Positions 1 to 6,702 are shown, numbered from the stretch's first letter. The stretch is DNA of 10,819 bases from an uncultured Rhizobiaceae group bacterium (GCA_938009335.1 CALLHT010000079.1:1-10819); one strand, 5' to 3'. Notes: a model not told the origin generated them from the sequence alone. Numbers and translations are program-made.

Positions 1-689
1 TGGAAAATGCGATCAAGAAAATTCGCGAAGAAGTGGGCGACGATAAGCTGAAAGGCTTTGTGGTTGATCTGCGTTTGAACCCGGGCGGTTTGCTGGACCA
101 AGCCGTGAGTGTTTCTGACTCGTTCCTTGATCGCGGGTTGATTGTTTCAACGCGTGGTCGTGACGCGGACGAAGGGCGCAGACATTCTGCGCGTCCGGGT
201 GATCTTACCGGAGGCAAGCCGGTAATCGTGCTAATCAATGGTGGCTCAGCCTCTGCATCCGAGATTGTTGCTGGTGCGCTACAAGATCACAAACGCGCAA
301 CGATCGTGGGTACTCGTTCATTTGGCAAAGGCTCTGTTCAGACCATCATCCCATTGGGTTCGAATGGTGCTCTGCGACTGACAACGGCGCTGTATTATAC
401 GCCTGCAGATCGCTCTATTCAGGGCAAGGGTATTGATCCGGATATCAAGGTGGATCAGCCGCTGCCGGAAGATCTTCAGGGTCGTGTGGAAGCGCGCGGT
501 GAATCAAATCTTCGTGGCCATATTGTTGGTAACGAAGAGAACGAAGAAGGATCAGGCTCAATCGCCTATGTGCCACCGGATCCAAAAGATGATGTGCAGC
601 TTTCTTATGCGAAAGATCTGCTCCGAGGCGTGAAACAACATGCTGCATTCCCGCCAAACCCGGATGATGCGGTGCCAAGCGCAAACTGA
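1..689 (+). CDS. ctpA: C-terminal processing protease CtpA, family S41 (3' part; start lies outside the window)
   Basis: The reading frame is open from the left edge (first complete codon at position 3), so the N-terminus and most of the PDZ domain are missing and only the catalytic half is visible. The usual S41 landmarks are present: a DLRxNPGG segment around 66-90, then the GSASASEI block. The middle serine of that block (codon 252-254) lies 25 residues before the lysine of FGKGSVQ (codon 327-329), with a glutamine four residues after the lysine. This matches the Ser/Lys/Gln arrangement known for CtpA/CtpB. Family members are periplasmic serine proteases that trim or degrade proteins from the C-terminus and affect cell-envelope integrity. 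The tail, with a YVPPDPKDD segment, resembles rhizobial CtpA. An internal GTG at 33 lies inside conserved sequence and is not the start. The deacetylase-like gene and rppH follow on the same strand. Confidence 0.93.
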   Translation, partial: ENAIKKIREEVGDDKLKGFVVDLRLNPGGLLDQAVSVSDSFLDRGLIVSTRGRDADEGRRHSARPGDLTGGKPVIVLINGGSASASEIVAGALQDHKRATIVGTRSFGKGSVQTIIPLGSNGALRLTTALYYTPADRSIQGKGIDPDIKVDQPLPEDLQGRVEARGESNLRGHIVGNEENEEGSGSIAYVPPDPKDDVQLSYAKDLLRGVKQHAAFPPNPDDAVPSAN

Positions 690-735
690 TTGGCATATTG
701 CCGATCTAAATTTCAAACCAAGCTTGGAATTTTCA

Positions 736-758
736 TAGGGGAAGCTATGCTTCCCCTA
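736..758 (+). terminator. Perfect 10-bp hairpin between ctpA and the deacetylase-like gene; possible terminator or attenuator
   Basis: The left arm TAGGGGAAGC (736-745) pairs perfectly with GCTTCCCCTA (749-758) around a three-base loop, TAT. The hairpin starts 47 bases after the ctpA stop and ends just before the next gene. The sequence after the stem (ATTGATTCG) is only modestly T-rich, so it is not a textbook Rho-independent terminator. It could end or attenuate ctpA transcripts, or stabilise the ctpA 3' end while letting some transcription continue. The stem is seen directly; the function is inferred. Confidence 0.5.
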
Positions 759-772
759 ATTGATTCGTGGGG

Positions 773-1984
773 ATGGAACACGATAGCGGCATGAAATCAG
801 AAAATGAGTTTACGAAACCTCTAAAGAGGATAGACGAACGTCAGCAATCGACGCGCGGTAAAGGTGCATTGGTCGCCTTGGCTTTGTGTACCGTTTGTGC
901 GCTTCCTGTGTTTCATTTTTATGGTGGTCTTTCAGGTTATGGAGACCAGCCTGAGCCACCTGTTGAGATTGTGCTTCAAACGCCCGATGAAGCAGATGCC
1001 GCACCTGCTATCGACCTGGAAACCACTGCAACGGTGCCCAGCCGCAATCATGTGATTGATCTTTCAAAGGGTGACTTTCAAGAGGTGAAACCAAGCGAAA
1101 CGCTGGTTCCGTTGAAGCCAACGCCGACGTTAAAGCCTTTGCCCAAAGCCGCTCCGATTAAACGTCAGGAACTGGCGCTTGCCCATTTGCCCGATCCACA
1201 GTTGATTGAGCGTGGTGCATCCGGCGTTATTCCGAAAGTCTCGCCAGATGGCATTCGTGCAATGGACCTGTATAGCCGCCAACCAGATACCGAAGGCAAT
1301 TTTGGTGTAGCGCGTGTTGTGATTGTGGTCGGCGGTCTGGGGATCAGCCAAACCAGTACCAAGCTTGCAATTGATTCCTTGCCGCCAAATGTAACGCTGG
1401 CCTTTGCTCCGTATGGCAATTCTCTAAATCGCTGGATGCAAACTGCGCGTAAGGCGGGCCACGAATTGCTTCTTCAACTGCCAATGGAGCCGATTGATTA
1501 TCCGCAAAATAATCCCGGACCTCATACATTGCGGACTGAGGCTGATCTTGAAGAGAACCTCGCTAATCTGCATTGGGCAATGAGCAGGCTTACCAACTAT
1601 GTGGGTGTTACCAATTACCTTGGTAACAAGATTCTTCAACAGCCAGCCGGTTTGTCACCGATTTTTGCTGAAATTTCCAAGCGCGGTTTGATGTTTTTTG
1701 AAGATGGCACAGTCCAAAACAGCATGGGGCCAGGTGTCGCTGTAAAAGAACTCGTTCCCTACGCAAGGGCTGAAATTCTGATTGATAACGTTCGATCCCG
1801 CTCTGCCATTGCATCCAAGTTGAATGAGCTCGCCGCACAGGCAAAACGCACCGGCCTTGCAATTGGAATGGCTAACGCGTTTCCAGACAGTATTGCGATG
1901 ATTTCCGAATTCGCTCGTCGTTCAAAACAAAACGGCATTGAGATCACGCCCGTTACTGCTGTTGTGAAAGATCCCAACAAGTGA
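773..1984 (+). CDS. Divergent polysaccharide deacetylase family protein (YibQ/DUF610-like), membrane-anchored, metal ligands apparently lost
   Basis: The protein has about 403 residues. A short basic, polar N-terminus precedes one hydrophobic segment (residues about 31-50, around ALVALALCTVCALPVF). A proline-rich linker follows to about residue 170, then a C-terminal domain of about 220 residues matching the divergent polysaccharide deacetylase family (Pfam Polysacc_deac_2). Recognisable parts are VIVVGGLGIS near 183-192, VTLAFAPYGNSL, HELLLQLPMEP, YVGVTNYLGNK and GLAIGMANAFPDS. The topology suggests an inner-membrane anchor with a periplasmic domain. In YibQ-type relatives the first motif reads DDLG and the later one NNHMGS; here they are GGLG and TNYLGN, so the expected Asp and His metal ligands are absent. 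The start is uncertain: GTG 767, ATG 773 and ATG 791 are in frame and none has a good Shine-Dalgarno sequence; 773 is a compromise. The gene overlaps rppH by 4 bases, so the two are probably co-translated. Confidence 0.87.
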   Translation: MEHDSGMKSENEFTKPLKRIDERQQSTRGKGALVALALCTVCALPVFHFYGGLSGYGDQPEPPVEIVLQTPDEADAAPAIDLETTATVPSRNHVIDLSKGDFQEVKPSETLVPLKPTPTLKPLPKAAPIKRQELALAHLPDPQLIERGASGVIPKVSPDGIRAMDLYSRQPDTEGNFGVARVVIVVGGLGISQTSTKLAIDSLPPNVTLAFAPYGNSLNRWMQTARKAGHELLLQLPMEPIDYPQNNPGPHTLRTEADLEENLANLHWAMSRLTNYVGVTNYLGNKILQQPAGLSPIFAEISKRGLMFFEDGTVQNSMGPGVAVKELVPYARAEILIDNVRSRSAIASKLNELAAQAKRTGLAIGMANAFPDSIAMISEFARRSKQNGIEITPVTAVVKDPNK

Positions 1985-2487
1985 GCGATAAGCTTCTGCG
2001 TGAAGAAATGCCGTACAGGCGTTGCGTTGGGGTGGTTGCCTTTAATGCGACAGGTAAAGTGTGGGCTGGCCGACGTATCCAAAATTCTGAAACGCCAAGC
2101 GAGTTTCGCTGGCAGTTTCCCCAAGGCGGCATCGATAAGGGGGAGGATCCTTTACCCGCTGCAAAGCGCGAACTCTTCGAAGAAACCGGCATGAAAACGG
2201 TCACGCTTCTGGCCGAGGCCTCTGATTGGTTCAATTACGATTTGCCGGATGACCTTCTTGGTATCGGTCTTAAGGGTAAGTATCGCGGCCAGACCCAGAA
2301 GTGGTTTGCGTTCCGGTTTGAGGGTAACGAGGATGAAATTAATATCTCGGAGCCGCCGGATGGATCGCATCCCGAATTTGATCAATGGCAGTGGCGTGAC
2401 CTAAACGAGATGCCCGGTTTGATTGTGCCATTTAAGCGCGAACTCTATGTCAGGATTGTTGAAGAGTTTCGGCAATACGCGGCCTAA
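1981..2487 (+). CDS. rppH: RNA pyrophosphohydrolase RppH (NudH/IalA), Nudix hydrolase
   Basis: This is a 168-residue protein of normal family length. It carries a complete Nudix box at residues 49-71 (GGIDKGE, seven residues, REL, F, EE, TGM), which binds Mg(II) and holds the catalytic glutamates. The surrounding sequence is characteristic of RppH rather than of a generic Nudix enzyme: PYRRCVGVV near the start, WAGRRI, FRWQFPQGG, GQTQKWFAFRF, PEFDQWQWRD and VPFKRELY. RppH removes pyrophosphate from the 5' end of mRNA to start decay; in Bartonella the orthologue is known as invasion-associated locus A. The start is GTG 1981, whose last two bases begin the upstream TGA (GTGA overlap), pointing to translational coupling. 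An in-frame ATG at 2008 just before PYRRC is an alternative. The 3' end overlaps the end of sitD, transcribed from the other strand, by 4 bases. Confidence 0.95.
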   Translation: MSDKLLREEMPYRRCVGVVAFNATGKVWAGRRIQNSETPSEFRWQFPQGGIDKGEDPLPAAKRELFEETGMKTVTLLAEASDWFNYDLPDDLLGIGLKGKYRGQTQKWFAFRFEGNEDEINISEPPDGSHPEFDQWQWRDLNEMPGLIVPFKRELYVRIVEEFRQYAA

Positions 2488-3332
2488 TTTAGTTGCTCAA
2501 CTTGTTTGGCAGATGCGCGATTGTTTTGCAGAAGCCTGTTTGCAAAGGCGACAACAAACAAAAATGACTGCACCAGAATGATGGTTGGAGCAGGGGCACT
2601 ATCAAGATGGAAGCTCAAATAGGTTCCCAATAACATTGTGCTGAGATTAATCAGCACGGCAGCAATCAGCATTGCTGAAAAACGTCGCGTCACCAGAAAT
2701 GCAATCGCTCCCGGTGCAATCAAAAGGCCAATTGCAAGGATGAGGCCGGTTGCGGAAAGCGTTGCTACGATGGTGAGCGACATAGCGCTGAGCAAGCCAT
2801 AGTGCAGTAGATTGACCGAAAGCCCTGATGTCTTTGCCTGAGCGGGATCAAAACTATGTAAGAGCAGGTCCCGCCATTTGAAGGCGATTGCGCCTGTGAC
2901 GAGGAGGGCGATCGTTCCTGCTGTCCAAAGTTCCTGCGGTTCGATGCCAAGCATATTGCCAAACAGAATATGATCAAGATGCGCGTTGGTTTCTATGGCC
3001 ACATATAACACGACGCCGACTGCGAACATGCCGGAGAAGACGACCCCCATAATTGTGTCCTGTTTCACGCGGCTATTATAAGCGAGATAGCCTGTTGCTA
3101 TCGCACAAAGCATACCAGCCGCAAATGCGCCGATTAGGAGGGGAATGCCGAATATATATGCGAGCACAATACCGGGCAGAACCGCATGGCTGACTGCGTC
3201 TCCCATCAGCGCCCAGCCTTTTAGGACCAGAAAGCAAGAAAGCAACGCGGTTGGTATTGCCACCAGAATGCAGATGAGAAATGCATTCTGCATGAAGGGA
3301 AACTGGAAGGGCTGGATTAATACTTCCCACAT
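2484..3332 (-). CDS. sitD: Manganese/iron ABC transporter permease SitD (ABC-3 family)
   Basis: This is a 282-residue integral membrane protein with about eight hydrophobic segments, typical of the ABC-3 family of Mn/Zn/Fe permeases. Conserved features include LKGWALMGDAVSHAVLPG near residues 37-54, which is the ABC-3 signature, and GLLIAPGAIAFLV in the C-terminal half. As the last cistron of sitABCD it pairs with SitC to form the inner-membrane channel driven by SitB. ATG 3332 shares one base with the sitC stop (TGATG); a GTG one codon earlier (3335) is equally possible, and a GAGG motif lies upstream at suitable spacing. The gene ends on TAG at 2484-2486, interlocked with the rppH stop, so there is no room for a dedicated terminator between the two convergent genes. 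Confidence 0.94.
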   Translation of the reverse strand: MWEVLIQPFQFPFMQNAFLICILVAIPTALLSCFLVLKGWALMGDAVSHAVLPGIVLAYIFGIPLLIGAFAAGMLCAIATGYLAYNSRVKQDTIMGVVFSGMFAVGVVLYVAIETNAHLDHILFGNMLGIEPQELWTAGTIALLVTGAIAFKWRDLLLHSFDPAQAKTSGLSVNLLHYGLLSAMSLTIVATLSATGLILAIGLLIAPGAIAFLVTRRFSAMLIAAVLINLSTMLLGTYLSFHLDSAPAPTIILVQSFLFVVAFANRLLQNNRASAKQVEQLN

Positions 3333-4201
3333 CACAGATTTGCCTCATGCAATTGAAGTGCTTCAGCAGCTTTTCGGCGCGAGGCTAAAAGCCCGTGTTT
3401 TGGTGCAAAGACGAAGGTTAGCAAGAAGATCAGCGTTTGCAGTGAAACGATGATCCCACCCGTTGCGCCATCCAGGAAATAGCTAAGATACGCACCCACA
3501 AAACTGGTGATGCTGCCAATCGCAACGGATGTCACAATCAAGCGCGGAAAGCGGTCGCATAACAGGTATGCCGTGGCACCTGGCGTAACGACCATCGCGA
3601 TGACCAGAAATGCGCCGACTGTTTGCATGGCGGCAACAACAGAAGCTGAAAGCAGCGTGAAGAACATAATCTTTAACAGCGTCGGGTTGAGGCCAATGGA
3701 TCGCGCATGGTTCTCGTCAAAAAAGGTGACCATCAGGTCTTTCCATTTGAGCGTTAGAATGGTGAGTGACACCGCCCCAATGATAACAAGTTGCAAAGTG
3801 TCTTGCGGCGTGATGGCTAGAATGTTGCCCATGATGATCGTCTGTATATCAACCGCAATAGGGTTGATCGAGATCATGAAAAGACCAAGACCAAAAAAAG
3901 ATGTGAAGATCAACCCGATGATAACGTCTGCTTTCAGGCCCGAACGTTCTGACAGGAAGAGCATGGCTCCCGCTGCCAATCCGCCTGCGATGAATGCCCC
4001 CAGCGAAAAAGGTAGGCCCAGAATGTATGCGCCCGCAACGCCGGGGACGACAGAGTGGGAGAGCGCATCACCAATTAGAGACCAACCTTTGAGCATGAGG
4101 TAGGCAGAGAGAAATGCGCAGACACCGCCCACTAATGCTGAGACCCACATGGCGTTGAACATATAGGTATAGGTGAAAGGCTCCAGAAGGACATCGATCA
4201 T
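3332..4201 (-). CDS. sitC: Manganese/iron ABC transporter permease SitC (ABC-3 family)
   Basis: This 289-residue polytopic membrane protein is paralogous to SitD. It carries the ABC-3 signature in LKGWSLIGDALSHSVVPG (about residues 38-55), followed by GAYILGLPFSLGAF, IIMGNILAITPQD around 127-139, and MQTVGAFLVIAMVVTPGATAYLL near 193-215. About eight transmembrane segments are visible, with a charged C-terminal tail (RRKAAEALQLHEANL) likely on the cytoplasmic side. Two different permeases, as here, are the normal Sit/Yfe/Mnt arrangement, in contrast to ZnuB systems, which usually have one. ATG 4201 overlaps the sitB TGA (ATGA), and the stop overlaps the start of sitD, so the cistrons are tightly coupled. 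A long open frame on the opposite strand (3507-4103) is an antisense shadow. Confidence 0.94.
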   Translation of the reverse strand: MIDVLLEPFTYTYMFNAMWVSALVGGVCAFLSAYLMLKGWSLIGDALSHSVVPGVAGAYILGLPFSLGAFIAGGLAAGAMLFLSERSGLKADVIIGLIFTSFFGLGLFMISINPIAVDIQTIIMGNILAITPQDTLQLVIIGAVSLTILTLKWKDLMVTFFDENHARSIGLNPTLLKIMFFTLLSASVVAAMQTVGAFLVIAMVVTPGATAYLLCDRFPRLIVTSVAIGSITSFVGAYLSYFLDGATGGIIVSLQTLIFLLTFVFAPKHGLLASRRKAAEALQLHEANL

Positions 4202-5055
4202 GTCTTGTCCTTCTTCTTTTTCTCCCGTTGCGTGTATTGAACAAATGGGCGCTCATCATCGGTCAGGATGGTGACTTCGCGTTCGTCATCATCGTCATGA
4301 AGATCGGAGCCTCCCAGCGTGAACTGACGAAGAACGCCACCAAAGGCTGCTTCAAGGTTTTCACGCGTGAAGGTTTCAGCCGTTGGGCCATGATCAAGAA
4401 TTGTGCCCTTGACCAGAACCGTGCGGTCACAAAATTCAGGCACTGAACCAAGGTTGTGGGTAGAGACCAGCATCACGCGGCCCTCTGATCGCAGTTCGCC
4501 CATCAATTTGATGATTTGTTCTTCGGTTTGTACGTCGACGCCAGTGAAGGGTTCGTCCAGCAAAATAACCTGACTGTCTTGGGCTAAAGCGCGGGCAAGG
4601 AATACCCGCTTGCGTTGACCGCCTGACAACTCACCAATCTGGCGGGTTCTAAAATCCTGCATGTTGACGCGTTTAAGTGCTTGGTCCACGGCTTCGTGGT
4701 CTGCCGCTTTCGCACGGCGCATAAACCCCATATGGCCGTAGCGTCCCATCATCACCACGTCTTCCACCAGAACAGGGAAGGTCCAGTCCACCTCTTCGGC
4801 TTGAGGCACATAGGCGATGAGATTTTGTTTCAGTGCGGTTTTAACCGGATTGCCAAGAACAGTGATCTCGCCTTTTGCTGTCGGGACAAACCCCATGATC
4901 GCTTTGAAGAGGGTCGATTTTCCCGCACCGTTGACACCCACAAGCGCGGTGATGGTGCCGGTGGGAATTTCAAAACTTGCGTCCCACAAGGCCGTATGGC
5001 CGTTGCGATAGGTAACGGTCACATCATGTGCGCAGATTCCGCGTTGTTCTGACAT
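4198..5055 (-). CDS. sitB: Manganese/iron ABC transporter ATP-binding protein SitB
   Basis: This is a 285-residue nucleotide-binding subunit with every ABC motif intact: Walker A GVNGAGKST (residues 40-48), Q-loop glutamine in YVPQAEEVDW (Q85), signature LSGGQ (143-147), Walker B VILLDE (163-168) and H-loop His200 in VSTHNLG. The VPQAEEVDWTFPV stretch is typical of Sit/Mnt/Zn-type ATPases. The C-terminal tail after residue 248 carries an acidic cluster with one histidine (HDDDD, 253-257), the segment ILTDDERPFV, and a lysine-rich end (277-284). The acidic/His cluster could contact metal or be merely solvent-exposed; nothing here decides it. The protein powers import through SitC and SitD. It begins nine bases after the sitA stop and overlaps sitC by 4 bases. 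The Shine-Dalgarno is weak (GAG), consistent with coupling to sitA translation. Confidence 0.95.
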   Translation of the reverse strand: MSEQRGICAHDVTVTYRNGHTALWDASFEIPTGTITALVGVNGAGKSTLFKAIMGFVPTAKGEITVLGNPVKTALKQNLIAYVPQAEEVDWTFPVLVEDVVMMGRYGHMGFMRRAKAADHEAVDQALKRVNMQDFRTRQIGELSGGQRKRVFLARALAQDSQVILLDEPFTGVDVQTEEQIIKLMGELRSEGRVMLVSTHNLGSVPEFCDRTVLVKGTILDHGPTAETFTRENLEAAFGGVLRQFTLGGSDLHDDDDEREVTILTDDERPFVQYTQREKKKKDKT

Positions 5056-5064
5056 GTGTGATGC

Positions 5065-5964
5065 TCAATTCGTGGCGGCGAGGCCGTCGGCCACCGTCTG
5101 CGAAGTGACGCGGAGAAGATCTAGATAAGTTGGTACGGGGCCATCTGGAACACTGAGAGAATCCACGTAAAGCACGCCGCCGTACCGTGCGCCTGTTTCG
5201 CGGGCAACTTGTTCGGCAGGTGCTGTATTGACCGTGCTCTCGCAAAAGACGACGGGAATGTTATTGTCTCGCACACCGTCAATTACGTTGCGGACTTGTT
5301 TTGGCGTGCCAACACGGTCTGCGTTCATCGGCCAGAGGTAAAGTTCTTTTAGTCCGAAATCTCTTGCCAGATAACTGAATGCGCCTTCGCATGTGGTGAG
5401 CCAGCGCTGGTCCTCAGGAATTTGCGCGATGCTTGCCTTGAGCGGCTCGATTGTCTCGCGAAGTTTCTGCTTATAGGCAGCCGCGTTTGCCGCGTAGATC
5501 TCTGCATTATCGGGGTCTTGTTCCGCCAGCGCTTTCTCGATGTTGTCGATATAGATGAGTGCGTTGTCCAAACCCATCCAGGCATGCGGATTGGGTTTGC
5601 CTTCGTAAGACCCTTCGGAAATTGAGATCGGCGTAATGCCATCTGTCAGTGTGGCTGAAGGCACGTCTTTAAGGTTTGAGAGAAATTGCTCAAACCACAG
5701 TTCTAGGTTCATCCCGTTCCATAAGACAAGGTCAGCGTCGCTTGCGCGAACAATGTCCTTAGGCGTTGGTTCGTAGCCATGAATTTCTGCGCCGGGTTTA
5801 GTGATTGAAACCACGTCCGCGGCATCCCCTGCCACGTTGGATGCCATGTCGGCAATAACGGTGAAAGTGGTGACGACCTTCATCTTTTCTGCGCCAAGCG
5901 CAGAAGTCGCCATAACGCTTACAATGGCACTGGCAGCAAGAAGGGCGGAGAACACTCGACGCAT
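5065..5964 (-). CDS. sitA: Periplasmic Mn/Fe-binding protein SitA (YfeA-like, cluster A-I)
   Basis: This 299-residue solute-binding protein has a signal peptide (MRR start, hydrophobic core about 4-23, probable cleavage after ALGA, residue 25). Sequence blocks match SitA/YfeA closely: KPGAEIHGYEPTP, LVLWNGMNLELWFE, GKPNPHAWM, EGAFSYLARDFG and ETGARYGGVLYVDSLS. The four expected metal ligands are His62, His127, Glu193 and Asp268. A glutamate in third position is the pattern of Mn/Fe binders, whereas Zn-specific ZnuA proteins have histidine there and a His-rich loop, which is absent. The substrate is therefore likely Mn(II) and/or Fe(II). The frame stays open upstream to 6054, but ATG 5964 is chosen because it has a GAAAGAG Shine-Dalgarno at 5970-5976 and begins a proper signal peptide; the longer version would read through the promoter and operators. 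It is the first cistron of sitABCD. Confidence 0.95.
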   Translation of the reverse strand: MRRVFSALLAASAIVSVMATSALGAEKMKVVTTFTVIADMASNVAGDAADVVSITKPGAEIHGYEPTPKDIVRASDADLVLWNGMNLELWFEQFLSNLKDVPSATLTDGITPISISEGSYEGKPNPHAWMGLDNALIYIDNIEKALAEQDPDNAEIYAANAAAYKQKLRETIEPLKASIAQIPEDQRWLTTCEGAFSYLARDFGLKELYLWPMNADRVGTPKQVRNVIDGVRDNNIPVVFCESTVNTAPAEQVARETGARYGGVLYVDSLSVPDGPVPTYLDLLRVTSQTVADGLAATN

Positions 5965-5969
5965 GGAAA

Positions 5970-5976
5970 CTCTTTC
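5970..5976 (-). promoter_or_regulatory. Ribosome binding site deciding the sitA start
   Basis: On the minus strand GAAAGAG lies five bases before ATG 5964. It supports this start over the longer open frame beginning at 6054, and the protein then starts with a clean signal peptide. Confidence 0.6.
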
Positions 5977-5994
5977 ACGATCACTCTTTGGAAT

Positions 5995-6023
5995 AATATT
6001 GATAATCATTCGCAAAAAGTCAA
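5995..6023 (-). promoter_or_regulatory. Probable sigma70-type promoter of sitABCD
   Basis: On the minus strand TTGACT (6018-6023, five of six matches to the -35 consensus) is separated by exactly 17 bases from AATATT (5995-6000, four of six matches to the -10 consensus). Transcription would start near 5988, giving a leader of roughly 25 bases with the Shine-Dalgarno inside it. The spacer consists largely of a Fur-like box, which fits metal-dependent repression. Transcription has not been measured, so this is a sequence prediction. Confidence 0.6.
5998..6013 (-). promoter_or_regulatory. Fur-family-like operator inside the sitA promoter spacer
   Basis: The plus-strand sequence ATTGATAATCATTCGC agrees with the classical Fur consensus segment AATGATAATCATTATC at 13 of 16 positions and contains the palindromic core TGATAATCA. 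It lies between the predicted -35 and -10 of sitA, where a bound repressor would block RNA polymerase. In alphaproteobacteria the Fur homologue usually acts as the manganese regulator Mur, which is known to control sitABCD in rhizobia. Mur sites often differ from the classical box, so the identity of the regulator is inferred. Confidence 0.5.
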
Positions 6024-6026
6024 TGA

Positions 6027-6047
6027 AATTGAGAATGAGTCTCAATT
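6027..6047. promoter_or_regulatory. 21-bp perfect inverted repeat upstream of sitA, probable second metal-regulator site
   Basis: The arms AATTGAGA (6027-6034) and TCTCAATT (6040-6047) are perfectly complementary around ATGAG. The core TGAGAATGAGTCTCA resembles a 7-1-7 Fur-type box with one mismatch. It lies just upstream of the predicted -35 element of sitA and does not overlap a gene. It could be a second binding site for the same Fur/Mur-like regulator or a site for another metal or oxidative-stress regulator. Confidence 0.5.
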
Positions 6048-6077
6048 GGGGCAATTGAACCTCTGTCTAAGGAGAAT

Positions 6078-6094
6078 AGGCTTCGGGTCAGCCT
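6078..6094 (-). terminator. Weak hairpin downstream of the DoxX-like gene
   Basis: Five-base arms AGGCT (6078-6082) and AGCCT (6090-6094) flank a seven-base loop nine bases downstream of the DoxX-like stop. On the minus strand the stem is followed by ATTCTCCTT, only modestly T-rich. It may terminate the upstream gene before the sitA promoter, but the stem is short and the call is tentative. Confidence 0.22.
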
Positions 6095-6102
6095 TTATCG
6101 CC

Positions 6103-6570
6103 TTAAAGCCACCACTTGTTGCCAATTCGCTGTTGCAGCCAAGCGCCGATTGAATAGCGGTCTCGGTGAATGAGCAAAATCAATACGATAAACGCACACA
6201 TGACGGCCGCACTGACAGAAACATTCCGGTTGATCGGAAACCCTCTTTCACTGATCGCGAAAGGATCAATATAGCGTTCCCATTGCCGCGATACGGTGAA
6301 TGCATGCATCAACGCCATTGCGCCATAGGTAAAGGGCCTGAAAATGCCGATAAGCGCGAGGAACAACACGATGAGTTGCGCAACCCCAATCAATTGCACG
6401 GTGGTTGCGTCGATCTCAACTTTGTCGAAATTCCTGGCAAGTGATTGGTACTGGCTTGTCGCGAGCAGTTTGTGAATGGCCCATAGAAACAAAAACCAAA
6501 CCAGCCCTGCGCGCAGAAGCAATACGGCGATTGCATCCCGTTTATAGTATCCGTGCTGCTGCCCCGTCAT
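6103..6570 (-). CDS. Small DoxX-like integral membrane protein
   Basis: This 155-residue protein has four predicted transmembrane helices at about residues 13-35, 57-77, 79-96 and 116-134, with a short polar N-terminus (MTGQQHGYYKRDA). The layout, the RAGLVWFLFLWAIHKLL first helix and the second-helix LIGVAQLIVLFLALIGIF resemble the DoxX family, whose members are loosely linked to redox or quinone-associated membrane functions; most have no defined reaction. I see no catalytic motif. ATG 6570 has a plausible AAGAACGGA Shine-Dalgarno just upstream. The gene lies upstream of sitA on the same strand, but a 138-base gap carrying the sitA promoter separates them, so it is not clearly part of the sit operon. 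It is divergent from the secreted protein gene at 6719. The family call is from pattern recognition only. Confidence 0.65.
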   Translation of the reverse strand: MTGQQHGYYKRDAIAVLLLRAGLVWFLFLWAIHKLLATSQYQSLARNFDKVEIDATTVQLIGVAQLIVLFLALIGIFRPFTYGAMALMHAFTVSRQWERYIDPFAISERGFPINRNVSVSAAVMCAFIVLILLIHRDRYSIGAWLQQRIGNKWWL

Positions 6571-6702
6571 AGTGTGTCCGTTCTTCTTATACTCTCAATC
6601 TTGCACTCAAATCTTATTTTACAACACTGCCATCAGCAAGCTGCCAGTATGCGACTTTCGCTGAATTGTTTTCGGTAGCATTATGTTTGTAGTCTCGAAT
6701 AC

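Noticed and set aside
718..727. Palindrome CCAAGCTTGG between ctpA and the deacetylase-like gene
   Set aside because: A single 10-base palindrome with no loop and no repeat elsewhere is expected by chance; the nearby 10-bp hairpin is the meaningful structure.
1759..2124. A 121-codon open frame on the minus strand across the deacetylase/rppH junction
   Set aside because: Both plus-strand genes are supported by conserved motifs here; the antisense translation shows no domain and no start signal.
3507..4103. A 198-codon open frame on the plus strand opposite sitC
   Set aside because: It lies entirely within a well-supported membrane permease gene on the other strand, has no Shine-Dalgarno or recognisable domain, and its Met/Ser/Arg-rich composition is what an antisense reading of hydrophobic codons gives.
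4681..5052. A 123-codon open frame on the plus strand opposite sitB, rich in His and Phe
   Set aside because: It is fully antisense to the conserved ATPase gene and resembles no protein family; it is explained as a shadow frame.
5065..5964. Zinc transporter (znuABC) interpretation of the ABC operon
   Set aside because: There are two different permeases, no His-rich loop in the binding protein, and glutamate rather than histidine as third metal ligand; these fit Sit/Yfe Mn/Fe systems.
5965..6054. N-terminal extension of SitA to the upstream ATG at 6054
   Set aside because: It would add 30 residues before a complete signal peptide and force the promoter and both palindromes into coding sequence; ATG 5964 has its own Shine-Dalgarno.
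6594..6615. Imperfect direct repeat CTCAATCTT / CTCAAATCTT upstream of the DoxX-like gene, sharing TCTCAAT with the sitA palindrome
   Set aside because: The copies are short, AT-rich and imperfect, and the shared heptamer lacks the inverted arm, so it is not evidence of common regulation.
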